Shown: positions 26,212 to 35,060, counted from the stretch's first letter. The stretch: DNA of 37,960 bases from Lachnospiraceae bacterium (GCA_017387565.1 JAFOEY010000002.1:1-37960); one strand, 5' to 3'. Numbers and translations are program-made. Notes: generated by a model from the letters alone, not told the origin.

Positions 26212-27552
26212 TCAAATGTTCAAAATAGAAGCTACAAAATCCTGTCCGCTTGATTTTACAATATCCACCTTAACTTGTAAAGTTTCTTCAAGCTCCGGCA
26301 CGGTTATATCATCCAGAAAATAGTTTTCACCACTTCTTAAAATATTTTGAGGAAGCAATAGTTTTTCACCTAATGAAAGATCTTTAAGCTGTGCAATCAG
26401 ATCCTGTCCGGTTAACAATCCGGATACTGTAATTCGTTCTCCAAAGAAATCATTGCGGATTGCAACCACCTGCAAATCCAGATTGTCAAATGCTTCCATC
26501 ATTTGCTCTGCCATATCTAAAATCGTCTGATATGCAAGCTTTCCTGTTGCCAGGGTTATTCTCCGTTTTGATAAAGTTTCTGTTTTTTTCTGATAAGCAG
26601 GGTTCTTTTTTGCCTCACAAAGTGCCTGTGCAAATTCATTTTTTAACAGTGTCAGCATACCGACACCGTTTTCCAATTGAAGATACCCATCATATCGTTC
26701 TTCCTTTGGCAACTCTTCCTCTGCCAAAAGATACCACTCATCCGAAGCATGTATAAAATGCGTTCCATACTGTTCGTACATCGTATTCTGCCATTTGTGA
26801 ATGGTCTCTAAAACCTCTTTTGCATCTTCTTTTGTAAAAGGTTCCAACGGATAAAGACCATCCCGGTATTTGGACAATCCGACCGGTACGACGGAGACAC
26901 TTTGCAGATAGGGATGGTACTGAATCAACTGTTCGATACTGAATTCGAGTTCTTGTTTATCATTGACCCCTTTACATAGAACAATCTGACCGTTCATTTC
27001 AATTCCGGCATCATAAAATAACTGTACCTTTTTTAATGCCTCTCCGGCAAACCGATTGTGAAGCATCTTACAACGCAATTCCGGATTCATGGTCTGGAAA
27101 GAGATATTAATCGGAGCAAGATGGTATTTGATAATACGATCAACATCTTTATCGCTCATATTCGTCAATGTCACATAATTTCCCTGTAAAAAAGAAAGCC
27201 GCGAATCATCATCCTTAAAATACAAAGTATCCCGCATTCCTTTGGGCATCTGGTCAATGAAACAGAAAATACATTTATTATGACAGGAACGATACTCATC
27301 CATCAGACCATTTTCAAATTCAATCCCCAAATCTTCCTGTTCATCCTTATCAATCTCTAAAAGCCACTCTTCACCATCCGGCTTTTTAATCAAAACTTCA
27401 ATATACTCATCCTGTATCAGATACTGATAATCAAAAATATCTTCAATTTCTTCATCATTTATTTTTAATAAAATATCACCCGGCTCAATTTCCATCTCCC
27501 AGGCAATACTATCTTTTTCAACTTTTTTTACGATATGTTCCATTTTTTTCAT
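26212..27552 (-). CDS. DUF512 radical-SAM PDZ-containing protein
   Basis: The 446-residue protein begins with a PDZ-like domain (to about residue 75), then carries a radical-SAM-type cluster motif CHNKCIFC and FIDQMPKGMR, followed by the C-terminal DUF512 region. It belongs to the family often labelled Fe-S oxidoreductase related to NifB. The reaction is unknown. Its location directly upstream of der is conserved in Clostridia. The start codon at 27552 has AAGGAT about 10 nt upstream. Confidence 0.88.
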   Translation of the reverse strand: MKKMEHIVKKVEKDSIAWEMEIEPGDILLKINDEEIEDIFDYQYLIQDEYIEVLIKKPDGEEWLLEIDKDEQEDLGIEFENGLMDEYRSCHNKCIFCFIDQMPKGMRDTLYFKDDDSRLSFLQGNYVTLTNMSDKDVDRIIKYHLAPINISFQTMNPELRCKMLHNRFAGEALKKVQLFYDAGIEMNGQIVLCKGVNDKQELEFSIEQLIQYHPYLQSVSVVPVGLSKYRDGLYPLEPFTKEDAKEVLETIHKWQNTMYEQYGTHFIHASDEWYLLAEEELPKEERYDGYLQLENGVGMLTLLKNEFAQALCEAKKNPAYQKKTETLSKRRITLATGKLAYQTILDMAEQMMEAFDNLDLQVVAIRNDFFGERITVSGLLTGQDLIAQLKDLSLGEKLLLPQNILRSGENYFLDDITVPELEETLQVKVDIVKSSGQDFVASILNI

Positions 27553-27587
27553 TACATATTTATCCTTAATACTATAATGATACCAGG

Positions 27588-27650
27588 TTTACGAAAGCAC
27601 ATAGCGCATAGCAATCCGTTGGTATCAGGGTTCAAAATACATTTTATCAA
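27588..27650. repeat. Intergenic repeat copy D (permuted)
   Basis: A 40-bp unit begins TGATACCAGG, continues with a TTTACG...AGCAATCCG module like the right part of copy A, and ends TGGTATCA (27620-27627). It is followed by GGGTTCAAAATACATTTTAT, which resembles the left module of copies A and B. The modules are thus in permuted order. It lies between the divergent DUF512 and prs genes. Confidence 0.65.
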
Positions 27651-27720
27651 TAAGATCATTTTATAAAAAACAGTATACCCGTTTTTGTCATTTTCCAGCA
27701 TTTATTTTACTAGAATTTCC

Positions 27721-27749
27721 TTGACGTGTCACTATCAGAATGATAAATT
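27721..27749 (+). promoter_or_regulatory. prs promoter
   Basis: TTGACG (27721-27726), a 17-nt spacer and TAAATT (27744-27749) form a good vegetative promoter about 42 nt upstream of the prs start. No PurR-box or riboswitch was recognised. Confidence 0.7.
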
Positions 27750-27790
27750 AAGTACGAAAGAAAATGAATGACATCTTACGGAGGATAGCA

Positions 27791-28975
27791 ATGCCTAATT
27801 TAGCCGCACTCGAAAATGCCATGCCGGTAGCTCCGCTTAAAATTATCGCTACAGACAGCTGCATGGATTTTGCAAAAAAAGTAAATGATTATCTGGTAGA
27901 ATTTCGTGCAAATACCAATTGTGATTTAAAAAATAATCCTGCGTTTCAGGAATATGCCGAAGACAACTATATTCTGGATGCAAAATGTCCGCGTTTTGGT
28001 TCCGGCGAAGGCAAAGCTGTTTTAAACGAATCGGTTCGCGGAAAAGATTTGTTTATTATGGTCGATGTATGCAACCACAGTCTTACCTATACAGTAAACG
28101 GATTAGTCAATCATAAATCTCCGGATGATCATTATCAGGATTTAAAAAGACTGATTGCCGCATGCAACGGAAAAGCACATCGTATCAATGTTGTGATGCC
28201 ATTTTTATATGAAGGCCGCCAGCACAGACGTAGCGGTCGCGAATCTTTAGACTGTGCTTATGCATTAAAAGAATTAAGCGATATGGGTGTTCGCAACTTT
28301 ATCACCTTTGATGCACATGACCCTCGTGTTGCCAATGCAGCTCCCTTAAACGGATTTGATAATTTCACACCCCCTTATCAATTCATCCGTTCTCTGTTAA
28401 AACACGAAAAAGACTTAATTATTGATAAAGAACATATGACTGTCATCAGTCCGGACGAAGGTGCACTGGATCGTGCCGTATACTTCTCTTCCGTTCTGGG
28501 TGTCGATACCGGTATGTTTTATAAACGTCGTGACTATTCCAAAGTAGTAAACGGAAAAAACCCCATTGTTGCTCATGAATTTTTGGGTGATAATTTGAAA
28601 GGCAGAGATGTTGTTGTTATCGATGATATGATTGCTTCCGGTGGAAGTATGATTGATACCGCCAAACAGATTAAACAAATGGGAGCCAAAAGGGTCTTTA
28701 TCTGCTGTACCTTCGGATTATTCACAGAAGGCTTTAAAGCTTTTGATAACGCCTATGAAAAAGGTTATTTTGACCGGGTTGTATGTACCAACCTCACCTA
28801 TCTTCCACCTGAAGTATATGATAAGCCTTATTTTGTGGAAGCTGATATGAGTAAGTTTACCGCCAGCATCATCGATTTCATGAATCATGATCTTTCTATG
28901 GGAAATGTACTGACTCCTACACAGAAAATTCAGGAAGTATTAAAGACCTATAACGAAAAAGGAATTATTGAATAA
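27791..28975 (+). CDS. prs: Ribose-phosphate pyrophosphokinase
   Basis: The protein makes PRPP from ribose 5-phosphate and ATP for nucleotide, His and Trp synthesis. Seen are FDAHDPR (catalytic/ATP region), MFYKRRDYSKVVNG (flexible catalytic loop) and the PRPP-binding loop VVIDDMIASGGSM. The frame is open from 27764, but GGAGG sits 6 nt before the ATG at 27791 (MPNLAAL). That start gives 394 residues, about 75 longer than the classical 315-320, with extra sequence in the N-terminal half. It is a divergent PRPP synthetase. Confidence 0.92.
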   Translation: MPNLAALENAMPVAPLKIIATDSCMDFAKKVNDYLVEFRANTNCDLKNNPAFQEYAEDNYILDAKCPRFGSGEGKAVLNESVRGKDLFIMVDVCNHSLTYTVNGLVNHKSPDDHYQDLKRLIAACNGKAHRINVVMPFLYEGRQHRRSGRESLDCAYALKELSDMGVRNFITFDAHDPRVANAAPLNGFDNFTPPYQFIRSLLKHEKDLIIDKEHMTVISPDEGALDRAVYFSSVLGVDTGMFYKRRDYSKVVNGKNPIVAHEFLGDNLKGRDVVVIDDMIASGGSMIDTAKQIKQMGAKRVFICCTFGLFTEGFKAFDNAYEKGYFDRVVCTNLTYLPPEVYDKPYFVEADMSKFTASIIDFMNHDLSMGNVLTPTQKIQEVLKTYNEKGIIE

Positions 28976-28979
28976 AAAT

Positions 28980-29004
28980 AAAAACCACCAAATTGGTGGT
29001 TTTT
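28980..29004. terminator. Bidirectional terminator between prs and pgeF
   Basis: AAAAACCACC and GGTGGTTTTT form a perfect 10-bp stem around AAATT, with a T-rich tract after it on the plus strand and an A-rich tract before it. It can therefore serve both prs (+) and the pgeF transcript (-). Confidence 0.9.
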
Positions 29005-29048
29005 ATTTATTCACCCTTTTCAGATTTGTGCCCTTGAAAAGGGGGTAT

Positions 29049-29960
29049 CTATTTTATCATTAAGAATGCTCCAAGATTTCCTCTTTTTCCCTGTGAGGCC
29101 CGGTGCGAAAACAAATATTGCGGATTACAACAGGTACAAATATCTGTCACCTCAATATGTTCATCCAAAACTCCGGCCTTTAACAAAGTATAATAACATG
29201 CATTCCAAAGATTTAACTGATATTTTCCGTTTTCCTTTTTTGTATATAATTTCTTTTCCATTCCATCCGGATATCCACAATCTGACCCTGATGACGCATC
29301 CGGTAAAAACACTTTTTGAAATTCTATTATCACATCTTCGCTGACTTCATAACAATCCTGACAAATGGAAGGTGCAATCGCCGCATAGATATCTTTGGGA
29401 TCCGAACCATAGGTCTGCTCCATTTTACGAACGGTTTTTAGTCCGATTTCCAACACCGTTCCCTTCCAGCCGGAATGACATAAGCCAATAGCTTTATGCA
29501 CCGGATCTATCAAAAAAATAGGAACACAATCTGCGTAAAAGGTAGAAAGAGCCAGCCCCGGAACATTGGTAATGAGCCCATCTATATCATGATACGGCAA
29601 GGGTTTGGTTAAACCGTTTCCCTCATCCGCTTTTGTAACAACATGAATATGGTCTGTATGCGTCTGATCGGATAACACAAACTGCTTTAGTGAAATTCCC
29701 AATATCTTTGCAATTCTTGAAAAATTTTCTAAAACAGCACTTCTTTCATCTCCTCTTGTAAAACTCAGATTCATAGATGAAAACATGCCGTTGCTAACCC
29801 CGCCGATGCGGGTTGAAAACAAATGGGAGAAACCCGATAATTGTTCCAGATTATGAAATGTCAGATATTCCACACCGTCATCTTTATGTTGTATCATCGT
29901 CTGCACTTTTCTATCTTTCCGGATGACCGGAAAAAAATCATTTTCAGTATTCAAATTCAT
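29049..29960 (-). CDS. pgeF: Multicopper-oxidase-fold protein PgeF/YfiH family
   Basis: The protein has the laccase-domain family signatures: STRIGGVSNGMF, DQTHTDHI, YADCVPIFL, GLCHSGWKGT and CQDCYEVS. The family, once called polyphenol oxidase, includes enzymes active on purine nucleosides and one linked to peptidoglycan-editing. The exact role is uncertain. The frame is open from 29978, but GGAG lies 6 nt before the ATG at 29960 (3 nt from 29963), so I use that, giving 303 residues. Confidence 0.9.
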   Translation of the reverse strand: MNLNTENDFFPVIRKDRKVQTMIQHKDDGVEYLTFHNLEQLSGFSHLFSTRIGGVSNGMFSSMNLSFTRGDERSAVLENFSRIAKILGISLKQFVLSDQTHTDHIHVVTKADEGNGLTKPLPYHDIDGLITNVPGLALSTFYADCVPIFLIDPVHKAIGLCHSGWKGTVLEIGLKTVRKMEQTYGSDPKDIYAAIAPSICQDCYEVSEDVIIEFQKVFLPDASSGSDCGYPDGMEKKLYTKKENGKYQLNLWNACYYTLLKAGVLDEHIEVTDICTCCNPQYLFSHRASQGKRGNLGAFLMIK

Positions 29961-30078
29961 CATATGCTCCATCTTCATTCAAGTCATTTACACTATTTGT
30001 TCTATCTCTCTTTTTACAAGTACAGTTCAAAAAATTTAATATTCCACTCACAGACTGTATACCAACATAATCACAAGC

Positions 30079-30438
30079 TTATGTCATACAAAATGGAAAA
30101 GCATCTTTAATCCATGTAATTTTGTCTCCACAGATGGCTATAACATCAAATCTGCAGGGGTGATTCAGCGGAATATTATGAAACGAATAATAAAACAACG
30201 CAACTCTGCAAATCTGCTTTTGTTTATTTTGTCCCACTGCTTCCTGCGGAAATCCCTTGGAATGATTTTTACGATACTTTACTTCAAAAAAAAGTAAAAC
30301 ACCATCCTTACTCCCAACAATATCAATTTCGCCCTGTCTGATACGAAAATTACGCTGTAAAATCAAAACCCCATGTTGTTTCAAATAGTTACAAGCCATA
30401 TCTTCATAGATATTTCCAATTTTTCTGTCATTCTGCAT
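30079..30438 (-). CDS. yraN: UPF0102 nuclease-like protein YraN
   Basis: The 119-residue protein has the Holliday-resolvase-like/endonuclease fold pattern of this family: GNIYEDMACNYL, then REGEIDIV-like RQGEIDIVG and FFEVKYRK. The invariant Glu/Asp/Glu-x-Lys are present. Function is unproven, but a role in DNA processing is assumed. The gene is commonly close to rnhB, as here. Confidence 0.92.
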   Translation of the reverse strand: MQNDRKIGNIYEDMACNYLKQHGVLILQRNFRIRQGEIDIVGSKDGVLLFFEVKYRKNHSKGFPQEAVGQNKQKQICRVALFYYSFHNIPLNHPCRFDVIAICGDKITWIKDAFPFCMT

Positions 30439-30494
30439 ATCTTTTCTCTATGCAAAATCTCTCCGTTCCCCAAATGATAATAAAATAATTTTTC

Positions 30495-31289
30495 TCATCC
30501 CATACCATTAAGCACTAACAATTTAATCAGATATAAAATAAATAAATGCACAGGATAAAAGAAATAAAATACGTATTTTAATTTCAGTCCTCTTTCTCCA
30601 TTATATCTGCTGACGAAATATACATCTGCAAAACTGGTAATCTCCAACAACTGTCCAAGAGTCAATGTAATACAGCCCGCAAGCATGGATGCAACATTTG
30701 ATTTTTTCCGAAAAACATACATCAGAACAATCGTTGCTACGCCAAGTGCTCCGTAGTCGGTACGCAATAATGAAGCCACAACAAGGCCCAACAAAAGGAT
30801 AGGAAGTCTCGTATACCATTTCTTTGTCTGATTCAGTCCCCAGATTGTCAACAGACCCAAAAACAAAGTAAAATAAACATTCTGATAAGAAAACTCCGGC
30901 AGATAATTGTCTGTTAATCCCAAAGCCAAATCAAACGGTATTTCAGAAATCAATGCAAATAGAAATAACCGAGAGGCATAACGCGTTCTGCTTTTTGTGT
31001 AAAAGAAACCTTCCACCAGCAAAAAGCAAAACAACGGAAATCCCAATCGACCAATCAATCGCATGACCATATCTATAACATAAATCACTTTTGTCACTGT
31101 GGTTTCTGTAGGTGCCAGGACAAACATATTGGTCATACGATTATAAAAGCCAATATTTGATAAATATCCATCCAGAACGACTGCAGCAATGTGATCAATC
31201 AACATTGTAACAATTGCAATAATTTTTAAGGTACTTCCCGGTATCCCCTTTTTTATCTGTTCTGTATTAACATTCTGTTCTAAGCTCAT
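30495..31289 (-). CDS. TraX-family membrane protein
   Basis: The 264-residue polytopic protein begins SLEQ... and soon carries STLKIIAIVTMLIDHIAAV, the family motif, with GRLGFPLFCFLLVEGFFYTKS and about seven or eight hydrophobic helices. TraX of the F plasmid acetylates pilin, but chromosomal homologues in Clostridia have no proven target and may be acyltransferases. It appears inserted in the ylqH-yraN stretch, with a repeat-rich gap before it. Confidence 0.85.
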   Translation of the reverse strand: MSLEQNVNTEQIKKGIPGSTLKIIAIVTMLIDHIAAVVLDGYLSNIGFYNRMTNMFVLAPTETTVTKVIYVIDMVMRLIGRLGFPLFCFLLVEGFFYTKSRTRYASRLFLFALISEIPFDLALGLTDNYLPEFSYQNVYFTLFLGLLTIWGLNQTKKWYTRLPILLLGLVVASLLRTDYGALGVATIVLMYVFRKKSNVASMLAGCITLTLGQLLEITSFADVYFVSRYNGERGLKLKYVFYFFYPVHLFILYLIKLLVLNGMG

Positions 31290-31373
31290 TTTACTTTTCC
31301 TTTTTCCTTTTTTTCATAAATATTGATGCAACTCTATTTTAGTTCGTAGATATTGCAACAATATATATCACAA

Positions 31374-31500
31374 TCATTTTCCATTGAATTTTCCATTGCT
31401 TTTTTCATCCATTCATTTTTGTAAATGCTTTTTTCATAGATGCATTTTCCAATTTTACACTTTATCAATACATTTTCATTGATGTATTTCATTTATACAT
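31374..31500. repeat. T-rich degenerate short repeats
   Basis: The 225-bp gap between traX and ylqH contains imperfect recurrences of a 13-16-bp unit like ATTTTCCATTGAT (for example TTTTCCATTG twice, CTTTTTTCAT twice, ATTTTCATTGAT). No gene, terminator or clear promoter was seen in the gap. Confidence 0.5.
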
Positions 31501-31514
31501 ATCCCATTCAAGTT

Positions 31515-31808
31515 CTATGTATTCTTTGCATCCATTTTTGCCTTAATTTTGTCCATCCGGTCTACAAATACCAGGATTTCTGCAACAACTTCATATAACT
31601 CAACCGGAATTAAATCACCGATTTCCAGTTTTGACAACGTTTGGGCAAGATCATCATCCCGGTGAATTGGCACATCAGCTTCTTTTGCTTTTTCTATAAT
31701 TCGTTCTGCCAATGCTCCGGTTCCGGAAGCAATTACTTTAGGCGCATCTTCATTTGGATCATAGGATAAGGCTATAGCCTGTTTTGTTTTTTTCTTCTTT
31801 TCCTCCAT
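31515..31808 (-). CDS. ylqH: FlhB C-terminal-domain-like protein (YlqH)
   Basis: The 97-residue protein resembles the cytoplasmic C-terminal domain of FlhB/EscU export-switch proteins without the membrane part: AIALSYDPNEDAPKVIASGTG, then the region around IHRDDDLAQTLSKLEIGDLIPVELYEVVAEILVFV. The self-cleaving NPTH motif of full FlhB is not present. Here it follows ylqG by 11 nt, as in B. subtilis. Function is unknown; a free-standing modulator of flagellar-type export has been suggested. Confidence 0.9.
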   Translation of the reverse strand: MEEKKKKTKQAIALSYDPNEDAPKVIASGTGALAERIIEKAKEADVPIHRDDDLAQTLSKLEIGDLIPVELYEVVAEILVFVDRMDKIKAKMDAKNT

Positions 31809-31819
31809 GCTGCCACCTC

Positions 31820-33607
31820 TTATGCTCTTGCATCAAATGAAACCTTCGAGATCGGGACACTTCCCTGTCCAAGCTGTTTTTCCATTTCCTGTATCACGGA
31901 AGTCTCTTCTTCTTTTACCGATACCGTCGCCTGCAACGTATAACCACGTTTTTCTAATCGTTCATTTAATAAAGCGATATTCTGCTCAAGAAAATCCAAA
32001 ATCGAATCATCCTGAACTTTAAAATTCGTAGATACTTTTTCATTTTGCATGGTCACATAACAGTCCACGCTTCCTAAATGCTCCATATCAAGATGCAGAT
32101 ATGCACTCACCGAGCCGTCCTCTGATGCCAAATTCTTTTTATTGGTATAAACGTATAAATCACCGTTTGCATTGCTGCCACTCATTTTCAGGGGTATCTG
32201 TACATAGGCAAAGGTCTGGTTTAATTGATTCATAAAATCAATATTTTGAGATAATTGATTTGTTTTTTGTGTTAAGGAAGCTTCTTTTCCCAATACCGCC
32301 TCTGCCAATTGTGCCAACTTGGAAGTCTGAAGACGCAACTGTTCATAAAACGATTCCATTCTGTCTTTATTTGCAACTTCTTCCGGTTTTAACAGCCATT
32401 GCTCTTCCAGTTTATTTTGCAACAGCTTTCCGATTGACGGTTCAGAAAGAATTTTTGCATCCAGTTGTTTATTCTGTAGTAAGTCCGATACCAGTTTTAA
32501 TACATCCTTTGCACTCTGATTTTCAGTTTTTCCCAATGTCTGCAACAAGCGGTTTATCTGTTCATCCAAGCTGCCATCCACCGGTTTGCCGCCTGACAGA
32601 TTTCCATCCACCGGTTTGCCATCGGATAATATATTCTCTATCAGTTTGCCATCCGCCATTTTTCCATCTTCCTGTTGATGGTTCAAAATAGACGGATCTT
32701 TTAAATGTTCAATAATCTGTTTGAAAACATCCCTAAGCAGGGACTGATCTAATGAATCTGATGCATTGGCTTGTTGTACGACGGAATCCATTTGTTGCAT
32801 ACTGCCGGATGTATCTTTTGAAATGATCTCTTTTCCGCTATCTGTTATAGAATTCGCTGTCTCTTCTTCCATATCTGACAGCAACGTTATCATTTGAGAA
32901 AAAAGAGAGACGGTCGATGAAATATTTTGCTTTGAGATGCCGGAAAATATATCCGAAAAATCCTTTGTAATATCCTGAATGCTTCCCAACAACTGATGAT
33001 TCATCATCTCATAAGAACGTAAAGATTCTGCATTCATTTCATTGATGGCTAAATTCATCTGGGAAAGTCTTACAATCATCCCGCTATCCAGATTGGGATT
33101 GGATACCACCGACCGATACATTGCCTGCAAAGAACCTTTATCAATCCCCATTCCATGCTCCATCATCTGGGTTACCATAGAAACTGAGCTTTCATTTATG
33201 GGTAAGGAAGCCGCCTGCAATGCTTTTTCCACGCTGGGACTGGAAACCATGAAATTTGTAAACAATGGGCTTAGCGTAACCTGATGGTTAAAATTGGAAG
33301 CAACAAAAAAAGAGACCTGACTGCCGGGGTCTAATGTAACGTTTCCTTTTAGTGCTGCCGTTATCACAGATTCATCGGCTAACTGAATCGTAACATTGCC
33401 ATTTTCCACAGAAATGACCTGTCCGGAAATGTTGCTGCCGGGCATCAGATTCATAATAGCACGGGATGAATTAGAAGATACGAGCGCACCAGAAACCAAG
33501 TCATTCGGTACAGCCCCTGAATGACCGGAGTTCGAAATATTCTGATTTGTTATGTTCTGATTTGCCAGATTTTGATTTTGAAACAAACCGGAAAAATTAA
33601 GATTCAT
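31820..33607 (-). CDS. ylqG: FliK-like protein (YlqG)
   Basis: The 595-residue protein has a low-complexity Asn/Gln/Ser-rich N-terminus, a long helical Met/Gln/Ser-rich middle, and a C-terminal domain (AYLHLDMEHLGSVDCYVTM) like the FliK hook-length-control domain. At about residues 318-347 there are near-repeats of DGKxxDGN/S, encoded by an imperfect DNA repeat (about 32565-32670). The order rnhB-ylqG-ylqH is that of B. subtilis, outside the flagellar clusters. The ribosome-binding site AAGGATAGC precedes the ATG. Role unknown. Confidence 0.85.
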   Translation of the reverse strand: MNLNFSGLFQNQNLANQNITNQNISNSGHSGAVPNDLVSGALVSSNSSRAIMNLMPGSNISGQVISVENGNVTIQLADESVITAALKGNVTLDPGSQVSFFVASNFNHQVTLSPLFTNFMVSSPSVEKALQAASLPINESSVSMVTQMMEHGMGIDKGSLQAMYRSVVSNPNLDSGMIVRLSQMNLAINEMNAESLRSYEMMNHQLLGSIQDITKDFSDIFSGISKQNISSTVSLFSQMITLLSDMEEETANSITDSGKEIISKDTSGSMQQMDSVVQQANASDSLDQSLLRDVFKQIIEHLKDPSILNHQQEDGKMADGKLIENILSDGKPVDGNLSGGKPVDGSLDEQINRLLQTLGKTENQSAKDVLKLVSDLLQNKQLDAKILSEPSIGKLLQNKLEEQWLLKPEEVANKDRMESFYEQLRLQTSKLAQLAEAVLGKEASLTQKTNQLSQNIDFMNQLNQTFAYVQIPLKMSGSNANGDLYVYTNKKNLASEDGSVSAYLHLDMEHLGSVDCYVTMQNEKVSTNFKVQDDSILDFLEQNIALLNERLEKRGYTLQATVSVKEEETSVIQEMEKQLGQGSVPISKVSFDARA

Positions 33608-33617
33608 AACGCTATCC

Positions 33618-34376
33618 TTATAAAAAATTGCTTATAAACGTTTTTCTATGTATCTCACAAGGACCATGCTCTTTTATCGCCGCAATATGCTTTGCACTTC
33701 CATAACCTTTATTGGATGCAAAATCATATTGTGGATATTTTTTAGCCATTTCCTCCATGAAACGATCCCTTGTTACCTTAGCAACAATGCTTGCCGCACC
33801 GATGGATATACTCTTTGCATCGCCTTTAATAATCGGAACCTGTCTGATATCCACTTTTGGTATCGTAACTGCATCATTTAATAATATATCGGGTTTTACA
33901 CCCAATTTATCAATAGCCTGGCGCATAGCTTCATAAGTTGCATTCAAAATATTGATTTCATCGATTCTCTTCTCCGATACAAAACCAATTCCGACTGCAA
34001 CGGCTTTTTCCATGATTTCATCATAGAGCATATCCCGCATTTTCGCCGAAAGTTTTTTGGAATCATTGATATACTTGATTTTACAGTCTTTGGGAAGAAT
34101 AACCGCTCCCGCAACAACCGGACCGGCTAATGGACCACGTCCGACTTCATCAATTCCACAAATCAGACCATATTGCCCATATTCCCGTTCATACTTTGAT
34201 ATTTCTTCCAAACGGGCATATTCCTTTTCTATATCAGCCATCCTTTTACAAGCCTGACTGCACAAAGAAATTACACCACTTCTTAAATCCGAACTGTATG
34301 TTTCTACAAAATCTGCCAGTTCTTCATCTTTGCAATTTTTTAATTTTTCTTTGATATCCCCGATTTTTTCGCTCAT
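33618..34376 (-). CDS. rnhB: Ribonuclease HII
   Basis: The enzyme removes ribonucleotides from DNA and RNA-DNA hybrids. The type II core is clear: CGIDEVGRGPLAGPVVAGAV (catalytic Asp-Glu near residue 76), then NDSKKLS, the LLNDAV acid, the SIAAASIVAKVTRD-like SIGAASIVAKVTRD, and YDFASNKGYGSAKH. The helical N-terminal extension of about 70 residues is the form seen in B. subtilis RnhB. AGAGG lies 5 nt before ATG 34376, which I prefer over the longer frame from 34400. Confidence 0.95.
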   Translation of the reverse strand: MSEKIGDIKEKLKNCKDEELADFVETYSSDLRSGVISLCSQACKRMADIEKEYARLEEISKYEREYGQYGLICGIDEVGRGPLAGPVVAGAVILPKDCKIKYINDSKKLSAKMRDMLYDEIMEKAVAVGIGFVSEKRIDEINILNATYEAMRQAIDKLGVKPDILLNDAVTIPKVDIRQVPIIKGDAKSISIGAASIVAKVTRDRFMEEMAKKYPQYDFASNKGYGSAKHIAAIKEHGPCEIHRKTFISNFL

Positions 34377-34435
34377 ATGTACCTCTGTTATATTAAGCAA
34401 ATTTTTTCAAATATATCCAGCTGCAATTTTTATAA

Positions 34436-34501
34436 AATCATTTTCTCATCAGCATTTCAATTTTGCCAAACAATTTTTCTCATCAAATCATTTTGCCAAA
34501 C
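34436..34501. repeat. Imperfect direct repeat between sip and rnhB
   Basis: Two units (34436-34471 and 34472-34501) share TTTTCTCATCA and ATTTTGCCAAAC, with a small deletion in the second. The 149-bp gap is otherwise AT-rich, and no terminator or gene is visible. Confidence 0.65.
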
Positions 34502-34525
34502 CGTTTTTTCTTTATTATTCTATTT

Positions 34526-35059
34526 TTATTTTATCAGACCTATTTTAGTAAATGGATATATCCGAAGAAAAGCTTTTCCTAAAATCTGACTTCTTTTTAT
34601 GTTTCCGACACTGACAAAACGACTATCGGAACTGTCATTTCGATTATCACCCATGACAAAATACTCATCATCCTGCAAGGTAATTCCATCAATTGCCATT
34701 CCCGGGTCTTTTATGATTTCTTTACCGTATCCTTCTTCTAACAGAACATCATTGATATAGACCTCACCTTTCTCATCAATTCGTACAGTCTCTCCCGGCA
34801 AACCAATTACCCTTTTAATATAATATGTTTTATCTGCATACTGATATGGAAAGACAATCACATCAAACCGCTTAGGAGCATGGAAACGATAAGAAATCTT
34901 GTCGACGAATAAATTATCGTTATCCGACAATGTCGGTTCCATGGAATGACCCAATACAATGGTTCTTTGCCCCACATATTTAACTACTAAAAGAGACAAA
35001 ACCAGAATTATCAGAATATAGAGACTAAAATCCAGTATATTTCTAAGTATTTTTTTCAA
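34526..35059 (-). CDS. Type I signal peptidase (second copy)
   Basis: The 177-residue protein has one N-terminal membrane segment (about 10-28) and the Ser-Lys dyad: Ser39 in GHSMEPTL and Lys82 in YYIKRVIG, followed by GDNRNDSSDSR. It cleaves signal peptides outside the membrane. The start is TTG, one nucleotide after the rbgA stop, with its ribosome-binding site AGAGG inside the rbgA end. A second, longer signal peptidase flanks rbgA on the other side. Confidence 0.94.
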   Translation of the reverse strand: MKKILRNILDFSLYILIILVLSLLVVKYVGQRTIVLGHSMEPTLSDNDNLFVDKISYRFHAPKRFDVIVFPYQYADKTYYIKRVIGLPGETVRIDEKGEVYINDVLLEEGYGKEIIKDPGMAIDGITLQDDEYFVMGDNRNDSSDSRFVSVGNIKRSQILGKAFLRIYPFTKIGLIK

Positions 35060-35060
35060 T

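Noticed and set aside
32260-32691. 143-codon plus-strand frame with repeated CHPP-like residues
   Set aside because: It is the antisense reading of the repeat-containing middle of ylqG.
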